Source: Microbacterium marinilacus (lineage in GTDB: Bacteria; Actinomycetota; Actinomycetes; Actinomycetales; Microbacteriaceae). From it: a stretch of DNA of 64,000 nucleotides. The DNA lies in NCBI RefSeq assembly GCF_019753765.1, contig NZ_JAIJZW010000002.1, positions 152,040-216,039 of the forward strand, given 5' to 3'. The notes under the pieces were generated by a model. That model searched no databases and had not been told where the DNA came from. It worked only from the letters and a program-made list of their open reading frames with translations. Both the position numbers and the translations under genes were made by a program. The number at the start of each line of letters is the position of its first letter. Within the stretch, counting starts at the first letter, position 1. Shown in pieces: positions 1 through 8,644 of the stretch.

Positions 1-945
1 GGCGGCCGGAGCGGCCGTGCGGACCGGGCTCTCCGGGGCGGCGGTGCCTGTCGTCTGGACCGGAGCGGGATCGCGCGGCGCCCCGTCGGCCTCGTGCGTG
101 GCCGCCGACGTCGTCGGGGCGACGGGGACGGCTGCCGCCGCGCCCACGCGTCCGCCGGGGGCCGCGACCTGCGGTTCGGCGTCTTCGGGTCGGGAGGCGG
201 CGGCGCGGCTCGTGGCGTCCGCCCCGTCCGGCCGCCCGGCCGCGGGCGTCGCGGCGAGCGGCGCGGAGGTCGTGTCCGCCGCGACGGGGCGCCCCGCGTC
301 GGGCGTCGTCACGGTCGTCAGCGGCGCGGGCGCGCCCGTGGCGGCGTCCACGGTCGTCACGGGTCCCTCGGCGCCGCCTAGGCCGGAGTCGCCGTCCGCC
401 GCGCCGGACGAGACCGGGGCGGGCACGCCCGCGTGCTCCGGCGGCGTGCCGGTGGCGACCGCGCGGCGGTCGGCCGCGCCGTCCGCCGCGGTCTCGGACG
501 GGGAGGTGTCGGACGGCGCCGTCGCCCCGGACGGGGCATCGGACGGGCTCGCGTCGAGCGAGAGGCCCGTCGCGTGCGCGCCCTGGGGCACCGGCACCGG
601 CACCGACTCCGGTGCTCGACTCGATCCGGGTAGGAAGGCCGTGGGGTCCGCCGGCTCTGCCGCCGTCGCCGCGGGGTCGGTCGGCCCGGGATCGGCCGCG
701 TCGGGCTTCGCCGCGTCGGACGGTGCGATCTCGGCGAGGCCGCTCCCGGTCGAGGGCGTCTCGCCGCCGTCCGCGTGAGCGGCGACGGGCGACGGGGGAG
801 TCGGGGCCGGCGGCGTCGGCGAGACGGGATCGGCGAGCGCGGCGAGCGCGGCGCCGAACAGGGACGCGGCCTCCGCCGAGCCCGACGAGGCGCCGCCCGC
901 GCGCGGCGTCGGTGCGGCTGCCGGGAGCAGGCCGACGAGGCTCAT
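1..945 (-). CDS. fliK: Flagellar hook-length control protein FliK, N-terminal part (runs off the window)
   Basis: The frame is open from an ATG at 945 to base 1 and continues beyond the window. The visible 315 residues are very rich in Ala, Pro, Thr, Ser and Asp, with no clear fold. This is typical of the low-complexity N-terminal half of FliK, which measures hook length and switches export specificity. The conserved FliK C-terminal domain would lie outside the window, so the call rests on composition and on position. The gene is the last of the leftward fli operon, and its ATG overlaps the stop of the NlpC/P60 gene (ATGA). Another Ala/Pro-rich flagellar protein in this slot cannot be excluded. 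Confidence 0.6.
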   Translation of the reverse strand, partial: MSLVGLLPAAAPTPRAGGASSGSAEAASLFGAALAALADPVSPTPPAPTPPSPVAAHADGGETPSTGSGLAEIAPSDAAKPDAADPGPTDPAATAAEPADPTAFLPGSSRAPESVPVPVPQGAHATGLSLDASPSDAPSGATAPSDTSPSETAADGAADRRAVATGTPPEHAGVPAPVSSGAADGDSGLGGAEGPVTTVDAATGAPAPLTTVTTPDAGRPVAADTTSAPLAATPAAGRPDGADATSRAAASRPEDAEPQVAAPGGRVGAAAAVPVAPTTSAATHEADGAPRDPAPVQTTGTAAPESPVRTAAPAA

Positions 946-1724
946 CCGAGCAGCCCCGTCGTGAGCGTCCCGCCGGCGGGCATCGCCTGGGCGAGCCCCG
1001 TGGCCTGCGAGGCGAACATCGTCTGCATGACCGACAGCAGCTGGGCCGCGTCGATCTCCGGCGCCTGGGCCGGAGATCCTCCGGTCGCGGTGACGTCGGC
1101 GACCGGGCCGACCGTCGACGACGCCTCGCCGGCGGGCACGATGCGGCGGATCGTGGAGATCTCGTCGGCGGACAGATAGTTGTCCACCAGCTGCACGTCC
1201 TTGCCGGGACGCGGCGCGTGGATGATCTTGCCGTCGCCGGCGTAGATCACGATGTGACCCTCGCCCTTCACGACGAGCAGGTCGCCCGGCTGCGCCTGGT
1301 CGAGGGACGGCACCTCCACGCCCACGTCGGCCTGGTCCTGGACGACGCGGGGCACGTCCACCCCGAGGTCGGCGAACACGCGCTGCACCAGGCCTGAGCA
1401 GTCCATCCCCGTGGCGTCCTCGCCGCCGAAGACGTAGGGGACGCCGAGGTACTGCCTCGCCCGGGCGACGACGTCGTCGCCCGAGGCCACGCCGTCCGCC
1501 GTCGCGGACGATCCGAGCGCCGCCGTGCGCAGCGCCGCGGCGAAGTCCTCGGCGGTCGAGCCCGCGACCGTCGTCGCCCCGGTGGCCGTCGCCGCGCCCG
1601 TCGCGGACACCGTGGACGCTCCGGACACCCCGAACGTTCCGGACGTCGTCGTCCGAGGCTCCACGAGATCCTGGATCATCGTCTGGATCGCGCCGATGCG
1701 GTCCGTCGCCGCCGACAGGCTCAT
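942..1724 (-). CDS. NlpC/P60 (C40) peptidoglycan hydrolase encoded inside the flagellar operon
   Basis: 260 residues. An Ala/Thr/Ser-rich N-terminal part (about 1-80) is followed by an NlpC/P60 domain (about 85-195). The catalytic Cys109 lies in GMDCSGL, His157 in GEGHIVIY and the third polar residue is probably His169. Family members cut peptide stems in peptidoglycan. No signal peptide is visible, so the protein may be exported through the flagellar apparatus, as the muramidase domain of proteobacterial FlgJ is (inference). The gene overlaps fliJ upstream and fliK downstream by a few bases, so it is translated with them. A role in opening the wall for the rod is the simplest reading. Confidence 0.85.
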   Translation of the reverse strand: MSLSAATDRIGAIQTMIQDLVEPRTTTSGTFGVSGASTVSATGAATATGATTVAGSTAEDFAAALRTAALGSSATADGVASGDDVVARARQYLGVPYVFGGEDATGMDCSGLVQRVFADLGVDVPRVVQDQADVGVEVPSLDQAQPGDLLVVKGEGHIVIYAGDGKIIHAPRPGKDVQLVDNYLSADEISTIRRIVPAGEASSTVGPVADVTATGGSPAQAPEIDAAQLLSVMQTMFASQATGLAQAMPAGGTLTTGLLG

Positions 1725-2194
1725 GCGACGTCCTCGGCTGCGGCGGTGAGGCGGGGCGCGGCTCCGACGCCGGCGGACCGGCCGGCGATCGAGCGCGCGG
1801 AGGCGATCTCGTCCAGCGCGGCCTGCTCGACGCGGAGGTCGTTCACGCGCTCGCGCTCGGCGTGCGCGCGCTCGAGCTTCTCGAGGCCCCGGGCGCGCGT
1901 CTTGGCCTCGCCGTGGACGCGTCGGGCCTCGTCGACGTCGGCGCGCTGCGCATCCGTCAGCAGAGCCAGATCGGCGAGCCTCGACCGTGCCGCGGCACGC
2001 GACGCCGCGATCGCCGCGAGCGTGCGGACGTCCACGGCGTCGTCGTCCGCCTTCGCGAGCGCCGCACGCGTGCGCCGGTCGCGCGCCTCGGTCTGCTGCG
2101 CCGCGATCGCCGCGCGCGACAGCCGTTCGGCGGCGGCCCGCTCTTGGACGCCGCGCAGCCGCAGCAGGCCGGCCAGTGAGAAGCCTCGGGTCAT
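1721..2194 (-). CDS. fliJ: Flagellar export protein FliJ
   Basis: 157 residues, almost entirely charged Ala/Arg/Glu-rich helix, as expected for the antiparallel coiled coil of FliJ. FliJ fits into the FliI hexamer and couples chaperones to the export gate. Sequence identity across this family is low, so the assignment rests on length, coiled-coil character and its place directly after fliI. The ATG at 2194 overlaps the fliI stop, which fixes the start. The gene's own stop overlaps the start of the NlpC/P60 gene. Confidence 0.75.
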   Translation of the reverse strand: MTRGFSLAGLLRLRGVQERAAAERLSRAAIAAQQTEARDRRTRAALAKADDDAVDVRTLAAIAASRAAARSRLADLALLTDAQRADVDEARRVHGEAKTRARGLEKLERAHAERERVNDLRVEQAALDEIASARSIAGRSAGVGAAPRLTAAAEDVA

Positions 2195-3486
2195 GTCACA
2201 TCTCCGAACGTCGAGACGAGCTGGGACAGCCGGTGCCACGCCTCCGGTGCGGGGCACGACTCCTCCAGCGGCTGGGTGAGGAAGGCGGCGATCTCGCGCT
2301 CGTGGGCGATGGCGGCGTCGACCCGGGGGTTCGCCCCCGGCTGGTACGCGCCGATGTCGATCAGGTCGCCGGCTCCGCGGCGGGCGGCCATCACGGTGCG
2401 CAGCGTCGTCGCCAGCCGGCGCTGCTCCGGCGTGGTGACCTTCCCCGCCACACGGGAGACCGAGCCGAGCACGTCGATCGCGGGGTGGTGACCGGTCAGC
2501 GCGAGGGCGCGGTCGAGCACGATGTGACCGTCCAGGATCGATCGCGCGGCGTCGGCGATCGGCTCGTTGTGGTCGTCGCCGTCGACCAGCACCGTGTACA
2601 GCCCGGTCACGGACCCCTCGCGGCCCGTGCCGGCCCGTTCGAGGAGGCGTGCCAGCACCGAGAACGTCGACGGCGGGTAGCCGCGGGTGGCGGGAGGCTC
2701 GCCCGCCGACAGCCCGATCTCGCGCTGCGCCATGGCGACGCGCGTGAGCGAGTCCATCATCAGCACCGCATGGGCGCCGTCCTCGCGGAACGCCTCGGCG
2801 ATCCGCGTCGCGGTGAAGGCGGCGCGCAGCCGCGTCATCGCCGGCTGGTCGGACGTCGAGACGACGACGACCGACCGCGCGAGGCCCTCCGGCCCGAGGT
2901 CGTCCTCGAGGAACTCGCGCACCTCGCGCCCGCGCTCGCCCACCAGCGCGATGACGGCCACCTCCGCCTCGGTGCCGCGGGCGATCATGGACATCAGCGA
3001 CGACTTGCCGACGCCGGAGCCCGCGAACAGGCCTAGGCGCTGCCCGCGCCCGACGGAGGCCATGGTGTCGACGGCGCGCACGCCGAGCGACAGCGGCACG
3101 TCGATGCGGGCGCGATCCATCACGGCCGGCGGAAGGTTGTCGACACTCACACGAGGAGGGTCCACGAGGGGGCCGCGACCGTCGATCGGGCGCCCCAGGC
3201 CGTCGAGCACGCGGCCGAGCAGCGCCCGTCCGGTGGGCACGCCCAGCGCCCCTCCCGCCATACGTGCGGCGGTGCCGGTCGTCAGCCCCGACATCGCGGC
3301 CAGCGGCATGCAGCGCAGCGCGCCGCCGCCCGTCGCGACGACCTCCGCCTCGATCCCGTCGCCGAGCGTCAGCAGATCGCCGACCGCCGCCTCGAGCCCG
3401 CGCACCTCCACGCCGAGCCCCAGCACCTGCGAGACGGTGCCGACGCGCTCGGGACGCGCCGCGTCGAGCACCGCCTGCCAGCTCAC
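2191..3486 (-). CDS. fliI: Flagellar export ATPase FliI
   Basis: 431 residues, normal for the family. There is an F1-beta-like N-terminal barrel, then Walker A AGSGVGKS at 155-162, a Walker B strand ending in MMDSLTR near 240, and the conserved GYPPSTFSVLARLLERAG segment near 270. The protein energises unfolding and entry of flagellar subunits into the type III export gate at the cytoplasmic face of the basal body. It sits between fliH (its stator/negative regulator) and fliJ (its rotor-like partner) with ATGA-type overlaps at both ends. Confidence 0.95.
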   Translation of the reverse strand: MSWQAVLDAARPERVGTVSQVLGLGVEVRGLEAAVGDLLTLGDGIEAEVVATGGGALRCMPLAAMSGLTTGTAARMAGGALGVPTGRALLGRVLDGLGRPIDGRGPLVDPPRVSVDNLPPAVMDRARIDVPLSLGVRAVDTMASVGRGQRLGLFAGSGVGKSSLMSMIARGTEAEVAVIALVGERGREVREFLEDDLGPEGLARSVVVVSTSDQPAMTRLRAAFTATRIAEAFREDGAHAVLMMDSLTRVAMAQREIGLSAGEPPATRGYPPSTFSVLARLLERAGTGREGSVTGLYTVLVDGDDHNEPIADAARSILDGHIVLDRALALTGHHPAIDVLGSVSRVAGKVTTPEQRRLATTLRTVMAARRGAGDLIDIGAYQPGANPRVDAAIAHEREIAAFLTQPLEESCPAPEAWHRLSQLVSTFGDVT

Positions 3487-4136
3487 GGGGCACCCCGCTC
3501 GCCTGCGCGGTCGCCGAGCGCCGCGCGGGCGCGGTCGAACGCGGCCCGGATGCGCGCGTCGACCGATCCGTCCGGCACCACGACGACGGCGTCCCCCGGG
3601 GAGAGGGAGCCGTCCGCTGTCAGGGCGATCCCGGACGGCACGGCGTCCTGGGCGCGCAGGGTCTCCAGGTCGGCGGTGCTCAGGCGCACCTCCCGCACCT
3701 CGGCGGGCGGCGCTTCCGCGAGCGCGCGACGCAGGGCCGCGCGCGCTGAGTCCTCGCCGTCGGCCAGCTCACGCGCGACGACGACCTCCGCGAGGTCGAC
3801 GGCCAGGCGCTCGAGCGTGCGCTGCGCGGCGTCGGCGAGCTGGCGCTCGCGCTCCGCCAGCGACAGCGCCGCGGCCTCGAGCGCGCCGACCGAGAGGGCG
3901 ATGGCGCGCTCACCGGCGACGCGCTCCTGCTCGCGATCCCGCTGCGCCTCCTCCCTCATCAGGTCGGCCGCAGCGGCAGCCGCGCGCATTCCCTCCGCGT
4001 GCCCCGCCGCATAGCCGCGCACGCGCGCCGATGCGAGCTCGCGGTCGGCATCGGGGCTGCGCCCGGCGATGCGGGGGAACACCGCCGCCGCGAACCGCGC
4101 CGGCGGCGGCACCGCGGCCGACGGGTCAGTAGACAT
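3483..4136 (-). CDS. fliH: Flagellar assembly protein FliH
   Basis: 217 residues. A long Ala/Glu/Arg-rich helical segment (about 40-140) leads into a globular tail ending with PGDAVVVVPDGSVDARI, which resembles the C-terminal domain of FliH and the V/F-type ATPase E/delta stator subunits. FliH binds FliI and docks it to FliN and the export gate. The ATG at 4136 lies inside the last codons of fliG (11-bp overlap), so the two are translationally coupled. The family is divergent; synteny gives most of the confidence. Confidence 0.82.
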   Translation of the reverse strand: MSTDPSAAVPPPARFAAAVFPRIAGRSPDADRELASARVRGYAAGHAEGMRAAAAAADLMREEAQRDREQERVAGERAIALSVGALEAAALSLAERERQLADAAQRTLERLAVDLAEVVVARELADGEDSARAALRRALAEAPPAEVREVRLSTADLETLRAQDAVPSGIALTADGSLSPGDAVVVVPDGSVDARIRAAFDRARAALGDRAGERGAP

Positions 4137-5130
4137 ACTCGTCCTCGTCCGCGCGGTGCACCGTGATGTCGCCGGCGCTCGCGAGCGCGCGGATCGTGCG
4201 CACGATCTCGGCCCGTGCCTCCTCGACCTGCGACATGCGCACCGGCCCCATGATGCGCACCTCGTCGTCGAGCACCTCGCGGTTGCGCTCCGACACGTTC
4301 TTGCGCACGACCTCGGCGATGCCCTGGTTCGCCCCCTTGAGCGCCAGCGCGAGCGTGCGGATGTCGACCCCGCGCAGCACGCGCTGCGCGTCGCGGTCCT
4401 CCAGCTTGACGAGGTCGGCGAACGTGACCATGCGCGAGCGGATGTCCTCCGCCAAGGCGGTGTCGCGATCCTCCAGGCTCTCCAGCAGGGCCTTCTCGAT
4501 GGTCGCCTCGGAGCGGTTGATGATCTCGACGAGGGGCTGCACGCCGCCGACCGTCTCGGTCGCCTCCCGCATTGCGAACACGCCGGTGCGCGAGCGCAGC
4601 GTCTCGGCCACGACGGCGACCGCCTCCTGCGTGGGGGTGCCCATCGTCGCGATGGACTGCGCCACGTCGGTGCGAAGCGGGTCGGGGAGGGCCGCGAGGA
4701 CCTCGGCCGCATGGCTCGTGCGCAGGTGCGCGAGGACGAGCGCGATGGTCTGCGGCAGCTCGCCCTCGAGCAGGGTCGCGAGCTGGGCCGGGTCGGCGAC
4801 GTTCAGGAACTCGAGCGAGGTGCCCGCCATCGACGAGTTCACGCGGGTGAGCACGCCCGCGGCGCGCTCCGCGCCGAACGACGCCTCCAGCAGCCGCGCG
4901 GCGATGTCCCGTCCCCCGCGGCCCGGGCTGAGCCTGCCCGATGCGACGAGATGGAACTCGCGCAGGGCGCGGGTCGTCGTCGCGGCGTCGAGGCGCCCCA
5001 TCCGGATGATCTCCGCGGCGAGCTCCTCCGCCTCGGTCTCGCTGAGGTGCTTCATCACCTCGACCGCGCGGGCGGGGTCGAGGTTCATCAGAACGACGGC
5101 CGCCTTCTGCGACCCGGTCAGCTCGATCAC
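4126..5130 (-). CDS. fliG: Flagellar motor switch protein FliG
   Basis: 334 residues, full length. It begins MIELTGSQKAAVVLMNLDP, the typical FliG N-terminus that binds FliF. The middle carries the usual armadillo-like repeats, and the C-terminal torque-generating domain has charged residues such as LEDRDAQRVLRGVD. FliG forms the rotor ring that interacts with MotA. Its ATG overlaps the fliF stop by four bases and its end overlaps fliH. Confidence 0.95.
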   Translation of the reverse strand: MIELTGSQKAAVVLMNLDPARAVEVMKHLSETEAEELAAEIIRMGRLDAATTTRALREFHLVASGRLSPGRGGRDIAARLLEASFGAERAAGVLTRVNSSMAGTSLEFLNVADPAQLATLLEGELPQTIALVLAHLRTSHAAEVLAALPDPLRTDVAQSIATMGTPTQEAVAVVAETLRSRTGVFAMREATETVGGVQPLVEIINRSEATIEKALLESLEDRDTALAEDIRSRMVTFADLVKLEDRDAQRVLRGVDIRTLALALKGANQGIAEVVRKNVSERNREVLDDEVRIMGPVRMSQVEEARAEIVRTIRALASAGDITVHRADEDEYVY

Positions 5131-6767
5131 GCGTCGACCCGGTCGGACATCAGGCTGCGCAGCACCTCGGCGGTCTTCTGGGGGTCGCGCCGCGCCACTG
5201 CCTCGAGCTCGACGCGCTGCCGCTCCAGCGCCAGCTGATCGGGCTCGGGGCCGGGCTCCGGCTCGACGTCGAGCGCGATCGTCGGCGCGACCGTCTCCAA
5301 CGGCGACGGCGGCGGTACGGTGGTGAGCTGCACGGTGTCGGCGTCGTCGGCGTCCTGCGGAGTGAGCAGCAGCGTCTCCGCGGTGAGCTCGAGGGGCGAT
5401 CCCATGTCCTCGGGCTCCCGCCGGCGGCGGGAGCGCACGGCGAGGACGATCACGCCGATGAGCAGCGGGAGGCCGATCGCCGCCGCGATCAGCGACGTGC
5501 GCAGCACGCCGTCCGCGCGCTCCGCCTCCTCGGCCTGCCTCGCCTCGAGCAGCGCCTGCTGCGCGGCGTCCGCGTCGGCCGTGCTGAACGACATCAGCGC
5601 GACGGTCACCTCGTCGCCGCGCTCGCCGTCGAGGCCCGCCGCGGTCGCGACGAGGTCCTCGATCTGCGTCACGTCGATGCCGGCGACCGCACCGGAGTCG
5701 ACCGCCACCGACACGGCCTGGCGGGTGATGTCGCCCGCCGGCGTGGTGATCGTCTCGGTCGACTTGTTGACCATGTTGTTGCGGGTGGTCTCGGTCGACT
5801 CGTAGCTGCCGCCCGCCTCGCCGGTCGGCACCGCGATGTTGTCGGGGCCCAGCACGCCGGTGCCGCCGGTGCCGCCGGTGTAGCTCTCCGTGCGGGTCTG
5901 CTCGGTGGCCGGCGGCGCGTCCTCCGGGTTCGTATAGGTCTCGTCGACGCGCTCGCTGGTGGCGCGCGACATCTCGGCCGCGACCGTCACCGTCGCGTTG
6001 CCCGCGCCGACCACGCGGTCGAGCATGGTCTGGATGCTCGCGGCGACACGGGTCTCGTAGTCGCTCGCCTGCTGGTCGGTGCCGCCCGTCGTGCCGATCC
6101 CGACCGCCGAGAGGGTCTCTCCGGACTGGTCGATGACGGCGACGTTCTCGGGCCTCATCCCGCTGATCGCCGCGGAGGTCAGGTGCACGATCGCCTCCAC
6201 CTGCCTGGCGTCGAGCGTCGTCCGGCCCTGCGTCTCGACGAACACGGACGCCGTCGGATCGGCGGTCTCGGCGACGAAGACGCTCTCCTCGGGGATCGCC
6301 AGCTGCACGGAGGCGGCGCTGACCCCGTCCAGTGCGGAGATCGTGCGGGCGAGCTCGCCCTCGATGGCGCGCTTGTAGGTGACCGACTGCTGGAACTCGG
6401 ACGTGGTCACGCCCATGTCGTCGAGCAGCGTGTAGCCGCCGGAGCTCTCCGTCGGCAGGCCCGCCGCCGCGGCGGTGAGGCGCTGGTCGTAGACGTCCTG
6501 CTGGGGCACCAGCACGGTGCCGCCGCCGTCGGAGAGCTCGTACTGCACGCCGGACGAGCGCAGCTGCTCGACCACGGCGTTCGCGTCCGACGCCGACAGC
6601 CCGCTGAACAGGGGGGTCAGCTGCGGACGCGCAAGCCAGCTGCCGAGGGCGACCGCCCCGAGCGCCAGCACGGCGACGCCGATGATCGCGATGGTGCGCT
6701 GGGCCAGGGTGAAGCTCGCCACGGCACGGCCGAGGCGTTGGAAGACGTTGGTGACCGCCTGGGGCAT
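5127..6767 (-). CDS. fliF: Flagellar MS-ring protein FliF
   Basis: 546 residues. A first membrane helix at about 25-50 (AIIGVAVLALGAVALGSWLA) is followed by the periplasmic-side ring-building domains. A Gly/Thr-rich linker lies near 330, a second membrane helix near 430-455, and a cytoplasmic tail binds FliG. FliF is the platform on which rod, switch and export apparatus assemble. The ATG at 6767 overlaps the fliE stop by one base. Length and topology are standard. Confidence 0.95.
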   Translation of the reverse strand: MPQAVTNVFQRLGRAVASFTLAQRTIAIIGVAVLALGAVALGSWLARPQLTPLFSGLSASDANAVVEQLRSSGVQYELSDGGGTVLVPQQDVYDQRLTAAAAGLPTESSGGYTLLDDMGVTTSEFQQSVTYKRAIEGELARTISALDGVSAASVQLAIPEESVFVAETADPTASVFVETQGRTTLDARQVEAIVHLTSAAISGMRPENVAVIDQSGETLSAVGIGTTGGTDQQASDYETRVAASIQTMLDRVVGAGNATVTVAAEMSRATSERVDETYTNPEDAPPATEQTRTESYTGGTGGTGVLGPDNIAVPTGEAGGSYESTETTRNNMVNKSTETITTPAGDITRQAVSVAVDSGAVAGIDVTQIEDLVATAAGLDGERGDEVTVALMSFSTADADAAQQALLEARQAEEAERADGVLRTSLIAAAIGLPLLIGVIVLAVRSRRRREPEDMGSPLELTAETLLLTPQDADDADTVQLTTVPPPSPLETVAPTIALDVEPEPGPEPDQLALERQRVELEAVARRDPQKTAEVLRSLMSDRVDA

Positions 6768-7072
6768 CAGGCCTGCATCCTCATGATCTCGGTGAACGCG
6801 TCGACGCCCTTGTTGCGCACGGCGGCGACCAGCTCGAGGGTCACCGACGCGCGGGTGGAGGCGATCATCGCGGAGTGGATGTCGGTGAGGTCGCCGGTGA
6901 CGGCGGAGACCGCGAGCTGGTTGGACGTGGCCTGCAGCTGCTGCAGCTCGTCGACGGCGCCGGTCACCGCCGACGCGAAGCCGCTGCCGTCGGCGGGGGC
7001 GGCCGGCGCGGTCGGCGCCGGAGCGACGACGGCGGCGGCGCCCGAGACGGAGTCGATGGAGGGGACCGGCAT
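6767..7072 (-). CDS. fliE: Flagellar hook-basal body complex protein FliE
   Basis: 101 residues, the normal size. An Ala/Pro-rich N-terminus leads to a helical C-terminal half containing ATSNQLAVSAVTGDLTD and ending ELVAAVRNKGVDAFTEIMRMQ, the hallmark FliE tail. FliE links the MS ring to the proximal rod and is the first exported subunit. The gene lies between flgC and fliF with overlapping start and stop codons on both sides. Confidence 0.95.
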   Translation of the reverse strand: MPVPSIDSVSGAAAVVAPAPTAPAAPADGSGFASAVTGAVDELQQLQATSNQLAVSAVTGDLTDIHSAMIASTRASVTLELVAAVRNKGVDAFTEIMRMQA

Positions 7073-7464
7073 CAGCTGCGTCCGATCTGGAGGGCGGCCT
7101 CGTAGGTGGTCTTGGCACGGTCGACCACGGCGGCGTTCGCCTCGTAGCCGCGCTGGGCGAGGATGAGCTGGCTCATCTGGTCTCCGAGGTCGACGTCCGG
7201 ATAGCGCACGTAGCCGTCGTCGTCGGCGAGGGGGTTGTCCGGCTCGTGGACGAGCCGTCCCTCGGCGTCGCCGAGGGCGATGCCCGCCACGTGCACACCG
7301 GGGCTGTCCGGGTCGTTCTCCACCACGACATAGCGCGCCTGGAAGGCGCTGCCGTCCGTGGAGGACGCCGTGTTGACGTTGGCGATGTTGTCGCTCAGCG
7401 CGTCGAGCCACTTGCGGTGGACGTTCAGGCCGGTGCCGGCGATGCCGATCGCGTCGAAGGTCAC
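7072..7464 (-). CDS. flgC: Flagellar proximal rod protein FlgC
   Basis: 130 residues, typical length. The N-terminal rod signature is GIAGTGLNVHRKWLDALSDN followed by IANVNT. The C-terminal helix holds LILAQRGYEANAAVVDRAK. The start is a GTG at 7464 that overlaps the flgB stop region by four bases (flgB ends at 7461). FlgC is one of the proximal rod subunits passing through the thick wall in this Gram-positive. Confidence 0.94.
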   Translation of the reverse strand: MTFDAIGIAGTGLNVHRKWLDALSDNIANVNTASSTDGSAFQARYVVVENDPDSPGVHVAGIALGDAEGRLVHEPDNPLADDDGYVRYPDVDLGDQMSQLILAQRGYEANAAVVDRAKTTYEAALQIGRS

Positions 7465-7805
7465 GACGTGGTCCTCAGCGCCGTGCGCACCGAGCTGAAC
7501 GACCCGCCGATCGCCTGGCTGGCGAACTGGAAGCGCAGCACCGTGTCGATGCTCGAGAGCGTCTCGGTGTCGAGGTTGACGTTGTTGCCGTCGGTGCGGG
7601 TCGGCTCGAGCGACTCCGCGGTGGTCGCGGCGACGCGGCCCGACCCCTCTGCCACGGAGGCCGCGAGGGCCTCCTCGAACTGGACGCGCTTGGCGCGGTA
7701 GTCCGGCGTGTTGACGTTCGCGATGTTGTCCGCGATGGCCCGCTGGCGTTGCGAGAGCCCGTCCATGGCGCTCGTGAGCGCGCTGATGGTCACTGAGTCG
7801 AACAC
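7461..7805 (-). CDS. flgB: Flagellar basal body rod protein FlgB
   Basis: 114 residues. The rod motif RAIADNIANVNTPDYRAKRVQFEE is present near residues 22-45, and the C-terminal helix is short, as usual for FlgB. It is the first gene of the leftward operon flgB-flgC-fliE-fliF-fliG-fliH-fliI-fliJ. The start is a GTG at 7805 preceded by GGGA. A sigma-28-like promoter lies about 75 bases upstream, at 7879-7905. Confidence 0.94.
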   Translation of the reverse strand: MFDSVTISALTSAMDGLSQRQRAIADNIANVNTPDYRAKRVQFEEALAASVAEGSGRVAATTAESLEPTRTDGNNVNLDTETLSSIDTVLRFQFASQAIGGSFSSVRTALRTTS

Positions 7806-7878
7806 GATCCCGTTTTTCTCGGTCTGCGGTTCGGCCGTTCCGTGGCCTGGGTGGCGAGCGATCCGTGCTCACACAGAT

Positions 7879-7905
7879 CTATCGGCCGATCCGTCCGGGG
7901 CGTTA
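7879..7905 (-). promoter_or_regulatory. Sigma-28-like promoter of the flgB operon
   Basis: Reading the minus strand: TAAC, 15 bases, then GCCGATAG. The layout equals the classical FliA promoter (TAAAGTTT-N11-GCCGATAA) when TAAC is aligned with TAAA. The same arrangement occurs before fliC and flgN in this window. The -35 element overlaps the stop codon of the upstream FliT-like gene. Confidence 0.75.
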
Positions 7906-8187
7906 GCCGTCGAGGTCGAGGTACGCGGCGGGGCGCTCCGGCTCGGCGGGCACGAGCCGGAGCGCGGCCAGCTGGGCCGCGGCGTCGTCCCGCTCGTCGA
8001 TGAGACGCGCCATGCGCTCGTGCTGGGCCGCGAGCGCGCGCCGCGCGCGGTCGGCCAGCTCGGGCGGGAGCGGGGATGCGGCCGGGGCCCACGCGTCGCC
8101 GACCGCGGCGTCGGGACCCTCGTCGAGCTGTCGTTCGAAGCGGTCGAGCAGCGCGGACCACTCGCGCTGCGCCGCGCCCTCAGGCAC
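7903..8187 (-). CDS. Small FliT-like flagellar protein
   Basis: 94 residues, mostly helical and charged (ALLDRFERQLDE; RRALAAQHERMARLIDERDDA). It starts with a GTG at 8187 that overlaps the end of fliS by 8 bases. Position (fliC, fliD, fliS, then this gene) and size match the FliD chaperone FliT, but the sequence is too divergent to recognise as a family member by eye. Function is inferred from order alone. It is the last gene of the fliD-fliS unit. Confidence 0.55.
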   Translation of the reverse strand: MPEGAAQREWSALLDRFERQLDEGPDAAVGDAWAPAASPLPPELADRARRALAAQHERMARLIDERDDAAAQLAALRLVPAEPERPAAYLDLDG

Positions 8188-8644
8188 GCGCCTGCGCGGG
8201 GAAGGCGGACGAGACCGGACGTGCGTTCGCCGCCGCCACCTGCTGAGCCGCGGCGTGCCAGGCCTCGCGCAGCGGCGCCACCAGGTCGCGGCAGGAGCGG
8301 GTGCGCTCGGGGTCGCGACCCAGGTTCGCGCCGACGAGCGTGGTGGTGAGGAACGCGTACACGCCCCGCAGCCCGGCCGCGCCGTCCCAGGCGTCGGTGA
8401 GCGACGCGGTGAGCTCGGCGACGATCGACTGCGCGTGCTGCAGCTGGGCGTTCGCCTCCTGCCACTCGCCGGCCCGCTGCGCGGCCTCGCCGCGCTCGAT
8501 GTCGAGCAGCAGCCGGTCGTACAGCATGGTGAGCAGCCGCTCCGGCGCGGCGGACATCACGGCGTCGGCCTGGTAGCGCTGCTGCGCGGCGCGCAGCTGG
8601 GCGACGCCGGCGCGAGCGGCGGGTGCGGGTGCGAGGTCGTTCAT
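8180..8644 (-). CDS. fliS: Flagellin export chaperone FliS
   Basis: 154 residues. The FliS core is clear: RYQADAVMSAAPERLLTMLYDRLLLDIERGEAA, followed by a second helix pair including VYAFLTTTLVGANLGRD. FliS binds the C-terminal disordered region of flagellin and keeps it export-competent. The ATG at 8644 overlaps the last base of fliD, so the two are coupled. The C-terminus is slightly longer than usual and Ala-rich. Confidence 0.92.
   Translation of the reverse strand: MNDLAPAPAARAGVAQLRAAQQRYQADAVMSAAPERLLTMLYDRLLLDIERGEAAQRAGEWQEANAQLQHAQSIVAELTASLTDAWDGAAGLRGVYAFLTTTLVGANLGRDPERTRSCRDLVAPLREAWHAAAQQVAAANARPVSSAFPAQARA

Noticed and set aside
1721..3493. A 590-codon minus frame over fliI
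   Set aside because: It is the out-of-frame shadow of fliI; only its final part, fliJ, is a gene.
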